Shown: positions 46,500 to 57,829 of the stretch, piece by piece
Position numbering within the stretch: the stretch's first letter is position 1
How the letters are laid out: every line of letters starts with the position of its first letter
Source of the DNA: Antedon mediterranea
Taxonomy: Eukaryota; Echinodermata; Crinoidea; Comatulida; Antedonidae
NCBI RefSeq assembly: GCF_964355755.1
Contig: NC_092674.1
Span: 5,833,001-5,897,000, forward strand
Direction: 5' to 3'
DNA length: 64,000 bases
Made by a program: the position numbers and the translations under genes
Notes under the pieces: generated by a model
Database searches by the model: none
Told to the model about the DNA's origin: nothing
Seen by the model: the letters and a program-made list of their open reading frames with translations, nothing else

Positions 46500-46755
46500 T
46501 AACTAAAACTACAGTTCCCTAGATATCGTAGTTTACTTAACTGACTGGCCCACATTCTTGGTGAGCAGTCATGACCCAATCCCAGGGGTATGTTCTGTTT
46601 AGAGCAAAACTTAGTATTTAATATTGAATAAAATACTACATACATGTATTAGACGACAGTTCCCTGGATATCGTAGTTTACGTAACTGACTGGCCCACAT
46701 TCTTGGTGACTAGTCATGACCCAATCTCAGGGGTAAGTTCTGTTCAAAGCAAAAC
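46500..46755 (+). repeat. ~155-bp tandem duplication
   Basis: 'agatatcgtagtttacttaa' and 'ctgactggcccacattcttg', 'gtcatgacccaatc' and 'gttctgtt' occur twice, about 157 bp apart. Confidence 0.85.
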
Positions 46756-47851
46756 TTTAGTATTTATTATTATTATAATATAGAATTTTGACTGGTCAAT
46801 GAATACCAGTCTATGGTCTTTTCATACTGTTTTTCGTTGGAAGTATACATTGTTATATGGTTAAATAGTATGCACCATTATATTGATGGTGATCAATATA
46901 TAACGACTAGTAAATATATTATTTATATGTAGTTTCACAGTGCCATCTCTATTAATTACTCATTAAGTCGATGCTAAGATTGTTTCGAAAGGGATGAGTG
47001 CATTTCTAAATTGTTTTAAATAAATATTAACATAGGCCTTAGCAGACAAATGAAAGCAGCTTGTACAGTATTACAAGATAATATAGTCTTTGATCCACAA
47101 CTCAACTTTGATCCAACACATGCATTTTGTAAGCTCCTCCCATTTATGCATACTCATTAAAAATGCTGTTTAAATTCAACATGCTAGACAATTGGGTTTG
47201 TTTAAAAATGGGTCAGAGTTCACAGTTCAACAAACCTTTGTTTTTGTAATCTGTAAATAGCAACATTTTAAGCTTCCATAAAGAGAGGTTATTCTATAAA
47301 TTTGGTGGATTTTTTTCATATCTGCTAAATCTGGAGATAATTATTTTCAAAATATTTTTAAAGTATTAATAATTATTTTTACTTCATAGTCTTTTTTAAA
47401 TAAGTTATCCAATGTGTGTAGTATAACATAATGCATAATGTGCATAGTTTAATGTTGTTACATTGTATTCATATTGTGTCTCAAAACTATTTCATATTTT
47501 GTATATTTTTGAGTTTAAATACATTTTTGGGAAATGATTATCTGAAGCAAAAGTTTTGTTGCAATTTAGAAGAGGAGAATGTTTTTTATATTGATAAATC
47601 GATCTGGTGTTTTTTAAACAAATTATTTACCCCACCTATGTTGGCAGAACCTAGGTTGGTTCTGATATGGGTTTCTACATGTAAAATGTAGCTCCGTTGA
47701 TAATGTATATTATTTGAAATATAAATATGTAAAAATGGACAAAACAATTGTAATTCATTTATTGGTATTTAACCTGACAAAGCAAGAACACTACTTTCGT
47801 GGTCACGTTTTATAATGAAAGGACAGAACAAAAAGATTCAAGTTTTGAATG

Positions 47852-47857
47852 TTTTAT
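47852..47857 (-). terminator. Poly(A) signal of the 214-aa ORF
   Basis: TTTATT on the plus strand (AATAAA on the minus strand) about 115 nt beyond the stop of the 47969-48613 frame. Confidence 0.45.
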
Positions 47858-47968
47858 TTATACACTTTGAATATTTACATAATTACAATTATAAATTTAT
47901 CATTTTATACAAAGTACTTAAAAGTAGTTAAACTACATAATTTAAAGATAGATACTTCTTGTGAAATT

Positions 47969-48613
47969 TCAGCTTTCCTTAAGAAGAGCATTGATTGAAA
48001 ACATTTGACATTTCTTATAAGAACGTTTAGATTTACTAGCTGCATTTCTATAAATTGATTGTTCATTCTCCATTTTAACAAAAGTTGATCCATATTCCAT
48101 CGGTGTACATTTGGTATCTTCGTGTTTCGTCACTGGCATATAGTTTAGCGTTTCATACATCATTACCTCAGATTGCGGATCTTCCAACTGCGTAGTGCTT
48201 TGCGTATTTTCAATTCTTGTGCAATACATCGGGATGCTTGAAGTTCGTGGCACGATGACTGGTCCATTTGATACCGTATGAAGGTATCTCATCCATTCAC
48301 TGTACGTTCTGTCAGAGACATCAAAGCGCTCCATTCCATTCACTATGATGTTGTTTGGTAACAAGTTCTTCCATCCATCTCTCAAACGATACTTGTGTCT
48401 GCAAACTTGCTCGATGAATACAGATTTAGTCATACACTCCTCTGTGATATTCATATAGCATATCTCTGGGCAGATTCCTGTCATGGTTTGCAGTATGCAC
48501 TGGAAACAACCAGTATGATCAGGACACCGCAACATATCTGCCACAATTAGTTCGTTGAAAGACAGAGGCGTCATCATTTTACTGGAGATATCAGAAAATA
48601 GTACGGAAGACAT
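47969..48613 (-). CDS. Unrecognised single-exon 214-aa protein
   Basis: One uninterrupted frame, ATG at 48613. I do not recognise the family. The N-terminal third is cysteine-rich (a run of C and H residues from about 29 to 60, including 'MLRCPDHTGCFQC' and 'CPEICYMNITEEC'). The middle has 'VSDRTYSEWMRYLH'. The C-terminus is basic ('SKSKRSYKKC') and ends with 'MFSINALLKES', which fits the FxIxxLL pattern of an engrailed-homology-1 Groucho-binding motif. No signal peptide or membrane segment is visible. A minus-strand AATAAA lies near 47,852-47,857, about 115 nt after the stop, which favours a real transcript. It could be a lineage-specific nuclear protein or domesticated sequence; function unknown. 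Confidence 0.6.
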   Translation of the reverse strand: MSSVLFSDISSKMMTPLSFNELIVADMLRCPDHTGCFQCILQTMTGICPEICYMNITEECMTKSVFIEQVCRHKYRLRDGWKNLLPNNIIVNGMERFDVSDRTYSEWMRYLHTVSNGPVIVPRTSSIPMYCTRIENTQSTTQLEDPQSEVMMYETLNYMPVTKHEDTKCTPMEYGSTFVKMENEQSIYRNAASKSKRSYKKCQMFSINALLKES

Positions 48614-48619
48614 ATTCGA

Positions 48620-49336
48620 AGTTTAGTAGTTATTCGTAGTCTGTATAATAATTAAATGAAAGTTGCTATGGCTTATATACGAAAATGCCGCTTCTGTCAA
48701 AGAACACTGGAGTTAAGAAGAACAACAGAAAATGCTGCAAACAACACCCTTTTCGCGCGGCATGCCGCCAACCTATTGTTTCGCCGCCGCGGCCGCATTT
48801 ACTTCAAAGATAAAACCACACCAAAAACAATTGAATCGGATACAACGATCTCTTAATAGGCTAAATCTAAATAAATAAGAATTAAATTGGTATTACATAT
48901 AAAAATGATCATAAATCGTTTGCTATTACTTCATGCTATTATTACTAACCCTTCATTTCTTAGGAATTGTAAAAATTGTCATTGGCATGTGAAGATGTTC
49001 CCATCGAATCCATCCATCACTAATTCACACTCACTAATATTAAACATTTAAAAAAATTGGCATAACATGCAACATTTAAAGATTAGGACAATCCTGCTTT
49101 ATTGTTGTCTGTATATAATATATATTTCTTCATAATCTGTTATTTTGTCTTCTTAGTCGTTGAAATACATAATGAGTTCTGATAACTAAATGATCCTTGT
49201 GTGATCTTCCAAAGACACCCCCTAGTCTGTGACATCTTCCCCGCTACCGCTCGTCCACCTTAAAGTGAACCTCTAACCGATCTCTTTCCTTCTTTCTTTG
49301 CCGGTTTTCCCACATCCTTAACTTATACTGGATGTC
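48620..49336. other. Intergenic, no gene seen
   Basis: It contains a 66-codon plus-strand frame (48656-48856), divergent from the 214-aa ORF, with basic composition and no family match. Treated as chance. The rest is AT-rich. Confidence 0.45.
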
Positions 49337-51357
49337 TCATTCACGCCTCATGGCCAGTCTACGAAGGCGTTTTTTGTTCTGCCTTTCTTCCTCTTCTAGT
49401 TTGTACTATATAAAAAAGAAGCTTAAATTAGAGGGATTTTTGTTATAAATAAAATAAGTCAACTGCCATGTTGACATTCCCCATTGACATTGCTCATTTC
49501 TATTTTTAATAAGTGTATGTGGTATTTAATTATTTAGGCATACCTGGTGGAATTGATTAGCAACTGCCATTTTGACATTCCCCTCTCTCCTCTTCACCCC
49601 ACCAACAAAACCCCCTTGCTTATTTCTGTGTTTAATAAGTGTATGTGGTATTTAATTATTTAGGCGTACCTGGTGAAATTGATTAGCAACTGCCATGTTG
49701 ACATTCCCCTCTCTCATCTTCACCCCACCAACAAAACCCCTTGCTTATTTCTGTGTTTAATAAGTGTATGTGGTACTTAATTATTTAGGCGTACCTGGTG
49801 GAATTGATTAGCATGTTTAATTCCTTCCATGAGCGGATTGTTACGATGACGAGAAGGATGATCATTTTGAACAACATTGGAGAAGAGTGATGGTAACTCT
49901 CTGTCCACACCAGGCCCAAACGATAATTTAAGCTTATTCATGAGTCCGTATCGTGTCGGTGGTCGGTGGCGTCGTTGAAGCTGACTGTCTACTGACATTT
50001 CCGATGCAATGCTAAAAAAGAAGGAATATGACGATGATAATAATGATAATCATCATGATCATGATAATAATGATAATGATGGTGATGCTGATGTTGATGA
50101 TGATAATAATGATGATGATGATGATATGATTTATTTGTGATTATTACGGGTGATTTATACCTTTTAATCTGACTGGTTAGAATCTGTGCCTTGGCAATCC
50201 AATCATGGTCACCTTTTGAAGAAAAAAAAGAACGTAATATATAAATAAGTTTTATTCAATTTTAGAAATAATATATCTATAAATCTTTTAAACCAAAATA
50301 AACAATATCTTAAATAAAATGTATCTCATACCTTCTTGGACCATCTTTTCATCGTCGTCTTCTACGCCCGACCCCAAACTGTTCCTGTCGTCAGAGTTAT
50401 CCTCTGGGATAATGAGCTCATCGTCATTGTTAATGTCAGCAATCAGTTCAGCAATGGGCTGATCATCGTTGTCAGCAATCAGTTCAGCAATGGGTTGATC
50501 GTCGTTGTCAGCAATCAGTTCAGCAATGGACTGATCATCGTTGTCAGCAATCAGTTCAGCAATGGGTTGATCGTCGTTGTCAGCAATCAATTCAGGAATG
50601 GGCTGATGATCTCTACATTGAATTCAAAATTAAAGAAAGTTCAAATAATAATAGACCAAAATTCTAACATTCTGAAATATTTTTTAATTATTTAATTAAT
50701 TATGTACGCTATATTAAAGAGAGCATTTATTCAATAACAAATTAAATATACTCTACATGAGTATGCATACATTATTCAGAGTAGTATTAAAAACTGTAAA
50801 GTAATATTTAGGCTTACAGAACAATTGTTTCAGCTTCCATGTCTTCACATTTGAGCTCATCTACAGTACCTCTATGACTTCTGGTTTAAGGTCCGTTGTA
50901 ATACTGAAAAATAAGCAAATTAAGATATTGTTTGTAAAATATTTTAATTGAAGAATCCAATACATACATCTAGACACTATACTAAACAAATGCCAGACAT
51001 ACCTTCCATTGCCATTGGCAGCTTCTGTTGTCACCACATCAACTGGTGGTTGTTTATCATCAATAGTGTCTTTGATTGCTGCAGCATCGGTAGCATCATT
51101 ATCAAGTCCGACTCTCTTGGACTTCTTCAGTGATCGTCGAAGACTGGCAAAACGGGATTTAGACTTCTTTTTCTTGTCTTTCCCATATGATCCGACAGCT
51201 TATCTGTCGTGTTCTTAGATTCAGAACTTTCGGTGGTCATTATCTGGACATTTGGAGGATCAACACTACTTCCGTCTTGCGAATTAAATTCTTGGCGATT
51301 ATCCGCAACGAATTCCTCAACTAAGTTGCGTTGACATAAGGTCAAAGGATTACCCAT
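49337..51357 (-). CDS. Unrecognised six-exon gene with 12-aa repeats and an apparent frameshift
   Basis: Exons read right to left: 51003-51357 (ATG), 50818-50880, 50332-50612, 50161-50212, 49795-50011, 49337-49405 (stop). All have GT/AG borders and join in one frame, except that exon 1 starts in one frame (MGNPLTLCQRN..) and ends in another. The total is 1,037 nt, one short of a multiple of three. One extra base between about 51,132 and 51,200, where an A-run lies, would restore about 345 codons. Features: Gly2 with Thr6 and Cys8 (possible N-myristoylation and palmitoylation), a basic stretch 'SRFASLRRSLKKSKR', five copies of 'IADNDDQPIAEL', then a conserved-looking core 'RPPTRYGLMNKLKLSFGPG' and a charged C-terminal helix 'YKLEEEERQNKKRLRR'. 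I cannot name the family. Either a sequencing indel or a recent loss. Confidence 0.65.
49458..49810. repeat. ~126-bp tandem repeat that copies a splice donor
   Basis: Units end at 49543, 49669 and 49794. Each carries 'ctggtggaattgattagca' or a one-base variant of it (19 nt of exon 49795-50011) plus its GT donor and 100 bp of intron. The array starts with a partial unit near 49,458. Confidence 0.85.
50035..50132. repeat. GAT/AAT microsatellite
   Basis: Imperfect trinucleotide run (gatgataataat type) in the intron between exons 49795-50011 and 50161-50212. Confidence 0.9.
50435..50614 (-). repeat. Five 36-bp coding repeats (12-aa acidic units)
   Basis: 'gtcagcaatcagttcagca' recurs at 50435, 50471, 50507, 50543 and 50579, exactly 36 bp apart, inside exon 50332-50612. 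The reading frame is kept, and each unit encodes an acidic 12-residue block. The outer units have drifted (for example I-P-E-L instead of I-A-E-L). Confidence 0.9.
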
Positions 51358-52252
51358 TTGTAATTAATATAGAACAGTACGAGATATGAAATCAATATAA
51401 CTTCCCTGAAAGGTTTCCAATAGTTTTCTGAGCGTTTCTGTTATGATTCGTTTATATGGCGATTGCCTTCTGTATCGTAGTAACATCGAAGCGCGCACAA
51501 GGCGTTCATGCCAACAACGCGCAACCTATACGTGTGACGACGCCGCCCGCTACGTATAATCCATGATGGGCGTGGCCGGCGAAGGGGGGATATTTGAGTT
51601 GTACATCTATCGATTACACTATACCGTCATATATATCAATACAATTTCTAAATTTTATTCTACAAAATAACAAATTAATTTCATTTAGGAGATTTAGGGA
51701 TTTTGAATTGGATAAAAACAATTTTCATTCAACAAACAATATTACTATAAAATTATATTGATTGAAATAATAATTATAATGTATACTTCCAAATAATACA
51801 GAAACAAATTAAAAAACTTATAGGTAAAAAAAAAATTCATTATACTGTACTTTTTTTTATCTAACATCAATTTGGTTTTACCTTAAAAATAACACATAGT
51901 ACAATATACAGTTCAGTACTGTATAAAGAAACTATTCCAATGTTATATATCAATTTGATTTGACAAAAGTATGCAAAATCATTTTACAAATATTTAATAT
52001 AAATTAGCAAAGTATTGCTACAAGACTAAAATTTGTTAAAGCATTTTTTCTCAAATAATTACATTTTTAATAATAAAAACAAACGAAGTTTAATCCTAGC
52101 TTCACAAATAAATTTTAATTTAATTTATTAAAATATATCTAGTCTAAAATAATTCAGAAAAATTTCTGTTTCATAATATAAATCAAAATCATATTGTACA
52201 ACGTTTAATTTACATACACTAACCAAGGCTATAAAACAACACTTGCTCTAAC

Positions 52253-52274
52253 CATGGAGGATATTTCCTCCATG
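52253..52274. mobile_element. Tiny palindromic insertion, copy 2 (22 nt)
   Basis: CATGGAGGA..TCCTCCATG, flanked by CTCTAAC at 52246-52252 and 52275-52281. It lies in AT-rich intergenic DNA. Confidence 0.75.
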
Positions 52275-52724
52275 CTCTAACATAAATATTAAATAACTAA
52301 ACAAATTGTGTGTTTAAAAATAAATTATAAGACGCCATTAATGTTTTAGACAAAAACATGATAAATAAATTATAAAACAAGTATAAAATATAAAATGTTA
52401 ATAAAAAACTATAACTTTACAAATGTTGTGAAACTATATCGTGAAATCTAACAAATTATAAATAAGGACAAATTTATAAATCAAGGTAAGAAATGGAAAG
52501 TAATTATGGTAAATACTGTATAACTCTTTTTTAAAGTTTAGCCATACTACACTCTACAATGTATTTAAAATGGCAGTTTTCAATGTTTTATTTATTATAA
52601 ATTCTCAAAAACAGAACAATTTATTTAAAAAAATTAATTAATTACTTAATCAATTAATTACAATCACATATAATAGAACCCTTTATTAGGGACACTCCAA
52701 TTAATAACTATAAATAAATTAATG

Positions 52725-52805
52725 TAAATTAACATATTATGTAAATTAGCATACATTATGTAAATTAGCATATGTTATGTAAATTAGCATACATTATTTA
52801 AATTT
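52725..52805 (+). repeat. ~24-bp AT-rich tandem repeat
   Basis: 'atgtaaattagcatacatt' recurs three to four times. Confidence 0.8.
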
Positions 52806-53688
52806 GTTCAGTTTTGTATAAATTAAACTTATTAATAACAAATTAAGTGATTTAAAATATTTTAAAATTTCACAAAATATTTTATCAATTAATATTAAAC
52901 TTTATCCTTTCAGTATTTCAGAATTGGTTTAGGATTCAATTGAAATAATAATTGAAATTAACCACTGGAAAAACATTTCTTCAAGTTTACTGAGGTAAAT
53001 CATTCATCTACTGCAGTAACCCAGACATGAGGAATGCAATCTAATGAACACACACTCGAACCATTTTAAAGCATGTATTGTTCGTGGTTCTGATTGAAAT
53101 ATATTGCACTTGTAAGAAGTACCCAAGAAATTGCACTCTTTTTGTTTGTAGATTTGAAATAGTTAAGAATTCGGAGCAAGTATCAAGAAAAAAGCAAAGA
53201 AATGGATGGATTTTGACTGGTGAAAACAAAATTCTTCTAATATTGAATAAATTCATCTGGTTCCAAATAATATAAAGTAAAAATCCACAAAAAATTCTTC
53301 TAGTAAAAATATTTTCTAGGACTATTTTAGGAATGAATCACCTCTGCATTTCAAAATTTGGAACGATGAAAATAATACTTTTTAGAATTTGTTTACAGGA
53401 ATCCACATTAGGTATTATAATTCACCACCAGAAGGACCCCACTTGGTCTAAGGTGGGTTATCCTTGTATGCAAACACCAAAATAACAACAAGGCAACTCC
53501 ACCCTCACCCACCCTTTTCAAACATGGTCAGTTTGACCATGACTTGGTTTATTTTGTATTACGTATCACTGTACTTTATGTTAGGTCTAATAAATAAATG
53601 GAATAAAAACATAATCACTATTACCACCACCTTCACCACTAATGGTTACCAGAACCATCAGTGATACCATTCCCACAACCAATGGTAT

Positions 53689-56600
53689 CTAAACAGTGTG
53701 TTCTTTAACTACAATCTCATACGGCCTTGAATTTGGGCTCGGCATGTAAGACTCAACATTCACTACCGACAGTTTACTCTGAAATTCTTCCTCGTCCTCA
53801 CCAAGATTCGGAAGATGTGGCCAGCGCTCGACGAACGAAGAGCAACTAGAACTTGCAGTTGACATCCCTCTACCAGAAGTTTGTACGCATACAGAGGCCC
53901 CACTTGGACCGTGTGATGGAAGAACTGGGGGCACACCTTGCATTATCCTAGCCATGTCGCTGCCATCGTCTAGCGGACAGTCTGCAGGTTTATTGATAGA
54001 GTGAAGTACAAGACGCATTGATTTTCTGGATTTCAATGTTACTGGAAGACCTTCAGGTGAAGCTTGCGGCTCTATTTCTTCTAATTGTTGTTCTATTGTT
54101 GCATCTACAAATAAAATATATTATAATGATAGTTTAATTTCTTATAATTAAACCAACTGATTTGCGACGACCGACGACCAACCTACGTCACGTTAATTCA
54201 TTGTGCGCATGCAAAGATATTGGTACATGTTTGAAGGTTTCTAGATCCAGGCTGATGATCAACACCACATCAATTGACCTGACCTAGTTGGTCTTCGCAA
54301 ATCAAAAGCTCTTTATTAAAGAGGACACACGTACTCGTAGAAGTAAATTAAAAATAAAAAGTACTGTGGGATTATGTTGTTGCAAAGGATTATATTTTTT
54401 ATAAACTATAGAAATTTTAGACCTGGAGCCACACTTTAAGATAACATTAGTAGCACAGTAGTATTAAATTAAGATAATCAAAAGTAGTAACTGTCTAATA
54501 CCTTCCTCATCCTGGAAGAGTCTGTAGTCTGTGATTGGACATGTTCTCACAATAAGATAACGAGACACAAAGTAAACAACTGCCGTGGCCAAGCACAGAA
54601 TAGTGCAACACCGGAACAAAAAGCGCCCTCCATAATTGTAATAGATCACACCACCAATTATGGTGCCTACACCTCTCCCTGAAAACAAAAATAATGTTAG
54701 AAATTCAAGGACATTATGGATAAGTAGGGGCAGGTTGAAATTAAAGATATAACAAAAAACCTGAGAAACATCCCCTAATTTATTGGTAGCTCAGCTGTTT
54801 AATTATACATTATTATCTAGCAATTTAAGTAGTAATCCTCCTTTGGGTCAACCCTATTCTAGGGAAAATTTCCGACAAAAAAGGGGAAATGTAAGTTTTA
54901 TGGCCAACCCTACTCAGAAGATAATTTGTTCGGTCTTAAAGGTGTCCACATAATAGGAGTTCTATTGTATTCTGTATTGGGTTGAAAAAATATTTTTTTT
55001 TGGGGGGGGGGGGGCTTACCTATGCCCACATCAACGGTAGAAATAAAAGACTGAAGAGTGGCTGCCATACCAGGCGGCGATATTATACTAGCATACATCC
55101 TCATCGCAGCCCAAAATGCACCAAAAGTTACACCATGTAACGGTTCAACGATCAGCACCAAGTACGGGTTTCTTACCAACGAGTATCCAAGAAACCGAAG
55201 ACTGTAACACAACAACGTCAAATAAATCACATTTTGATGTCCTAAAAAGTCAATCAATCGACCAGAAAAGTATAAAAACGGGATTTCCGATAAACAAGTA
55301 GTGACCAGAGTGAGTCCCATTAACATATGGTCGCCATTCAAATCATTAATGTAAACAAATAAAAATGTTGATGTAATTCCGAAACACATTCCCATCACTA
55401 TGACTACAAGTAAAAATATTAGAATTTCTGCTTGACAAAGAACGTTGTATATATTTTTAAAACAGGAATTTGGTCTACGATGAGGAGGGAATGTCATCTT
55501 TATCGCTGCTAATACGCTTCCAAAAACTAAAACAAAAAACGAAAGATGTGCTGGCAAGTATTTGGCTTTGATTGAAGTGGCGTGGTTCTTATCGAGAATA
55601 AAACCCATTATGATTGCAAAAGAACCCCATCCTACTGCCCCCCATAGACGTTGCTTTCCATAGTCTCCCCGATCTTGTAAGAGTTCGACGACTGCCATGT
55701 CAACTAGCGGGAAATTATTGCACATAAAAACTTGCCCTGTCATTATCAAACAAAACATGATTACAAATGTCAAAGTTGAACTGCCAAGGGTCAAATTTGA
55801 TGTAGTATTCTGTTCATTGCAAATTGAATTTGTAAAAGTCTGATTCACTTTACAGCAGTAGTGTATGCATATGTCTGTAGTATTATTATTACACATTATC
55901 TTTTTGGTTAAACCGCTTGTATTAAAAACTGAAGAATATTGTCGAGTTGGAAGCAAGTCCTCAAGAAAATCACAGTTACAATTTGAACTTGTATTATTAA
56001 ACGTACTATTACGAATATTAGTATCATTAGAGTACGCTGCATTTGATTCCTCATTCAATAACTGCTTGAAAAATTCCTTATTGCAATCTTGAAATGATAG
56101 ATTCCCTGTGGCCGTCACATTTGCATATAAGACGGGTACAGGGGGAACAAATATTGTTAGGAAGTAGAAGATAGCCGAGCCTGACAGTGCAATTAATAAG
56201 ATGATCTTATGGCAGCTGTATTTGTCAGAAAGTAGGCCACATAACGGGCTGACGAGTAACTGTACTGCTGGTTCTAGGCCTCGGATTAAGCCGATTTGAG
56301 ATGTTGACAGGCCTAAAGCTATCATATACACAGGAAGATAAGGATTCAGGCAGGCCATACCTATATACAAAGAAAGATACATACATTACATACAAACAGA
56401 CAAAAATAACTTATAGATATTAGTGAAGATGTTTTTCCTAACCGTGCCTTTTTCCAACTTTCAATTAATGTAACTTTAGAAAATTAACTTTGTTTTAATT
56501 AATTGTTATTTGTATCCACATTGTGTATCAGAGGGAGCCTGATTTAATTTGTGAATTTTAAAATGTTTTTATTGAAATAACTGTAAGGGCAGGGGCATGC

Positions 56601-56727
56601 ATCTGATGTACCTTGTTTAACTATAAATTATGTTAATCTACACCAATTAACGAAATCATTTACCTGACAGATACAAGAAATACACGGCCTTTATGGGCAG
56701 AAATGTTCTATTAATTTCAACCTTCAT
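53689..56727 (-). CDS. MFSD6: MFSD6-like major facilitator superfamily protein
   Basis: Exons: 56664-56727 (ATG at 56727), 55020-56360, 54502-54678, 53689-54104 (stop). Together 1,998 nt, 665 aa, in frame. The start 'MKVEINRTFLPIKAVYFLYL' and 'PYLPVYMIALGLSTSQIGL' are typical of MFSD6-type transporters. 'GLLSDKY' is the MFS loop motif between TM2 and TM3. A large extracellular loop (about residues 105-220) is Asn-rich with roughly ten N-x-S/T sites and several cysteines, then the remaining helices follow. 'IIGGVIYYNYGGRFLF' is near the last pair. The cytoplasmic tail is about 140 aa, Ser-rich and acidic. The substrate is not established. It is shorter than human MFSD6 (about 790 aa), so the symbol is at family level. 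Divergent from EMC7, 1.1 kb apart. Confidence 0.88.
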
Positions 56728-57829
56728 CTTCTCACTGTGTATTACAAAAGAGGCAACCAATTGCCTTTAAAATTACAAATGTCAAACGACCATTGTTTTA
56801 GTAACTGTGTAATTAAAAGAAAAAACATGTTTATAAGTATAAACTATAATTATTAATAATATAATAATCATTATTACTGGAAAGTTTGCTTCCAAATTCC
56901 CATATACAGAGTATGAAAAAAATATATAAACATGAACATCACATCCTCATTCAATGACAGAAACTGGGGGGAAACGACCAACCTCATTAATGCAATTGTC
57001 AACTTCACATTCTCACACAGATGAGATGATACCTAGCAAAACCAGCCTAGGCTAGGCCTAGAGTAGGCCTAGTAGAGATAGAGATGATATGGGCTTGCTT
57101 GATAGACACATAAATTGGATAAACAACGCAGTCGGTTAACAACAAATTAGTAATAATTTACAGCTTATAATTATTCAACAGAAATTAATATTTTTTCCAA
57201 ACATACAGGAAATAAACAGGCAACATCTCTCTCGCCGACAAAATTGATGTCAATTTTTTTCTACACACATGAAATAAATAAAAGGGGGCGGGGCATGTTT
57301 ATAAATGTTTTATTTTATTCTAGGCTAGGCCAATACCATTATATTAAATGTAACAAATATGAAAACAAATAATTGAAAAATTATTGAAATACATTTATTT
57401 AAATTATATTCATAGTGTAACATATTATAAAGCCAAATAAAAGTATTTTTGATTGTAATACTATTTACAAGTATTTAATAAAATAAATAATTAATCCAAC
57501 TTAATATGAAGGCTGCCATTTTGAATGTTCAATTATATCACAGGTGAACCTAAACCAAAATATTAACTACCTAATATATAATTACAATATAGGTCATTTA
57601 AATACAAACAAAATATAAATAAATAAAATTGTGAAATGCTTTTAAAATAAATCAAATGTAAAAATATTGATATATATATTTTAGATAATTATTAATAAAT
57701 TCAATTACCTAATATAAAAATGAACTATTCGATATTTTTTAACTGGAGCGATGCAAGCGATGGTATCGCGAGAAAATTAGAAAATTGAATAGCCTAGGCC
57801 TACAATTATAAGTAAGATATAGTGTAAAA
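56728..57829. promoter_or_regulatory. Divergent intergenic region MFSD6-like / EMC7
   Basis: 1.1 kb between two head-to-head genes; both promoters must lie here or in unseen 5' exons. It contains 'aggctaggcctagag' near 57,050 and no recognisable TATA-type core. Confidence 0.5.

Larger units (their letters stand above)
46160..47850. other. Intergenic, no gene seen
   Basis: AT-rich DNA with the two tandem duplications listed separately. The open frame 47431-47691 has no recognisable features. Confidence 0.5.
51358..53688. other. AT-rich intergenic region
   Basis: Upstream of the six-exon gene and downstream of the MFSD6-like gene. It has only the tiny hairpin at 52253-52274, a 24-bp repeat and homopolymer runs. 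No gene seen. Confidence 0.55.

Noticed and set aside
48656-48856. 66-codon plus-strand frame divergent from the 214-aa ORF
   Set aside because: Low complexity, basic, no recognisable domain, and overlaps the expected promoter of the minus-strand ORF.
53524-53542. Palindrome CATGGTCA..TGACCATG as a fourth tiny hairpin
   Set aside because: The ends differ (CATGGTCA, not CATGGAGG) and the flanks show no 7-bp repeat.
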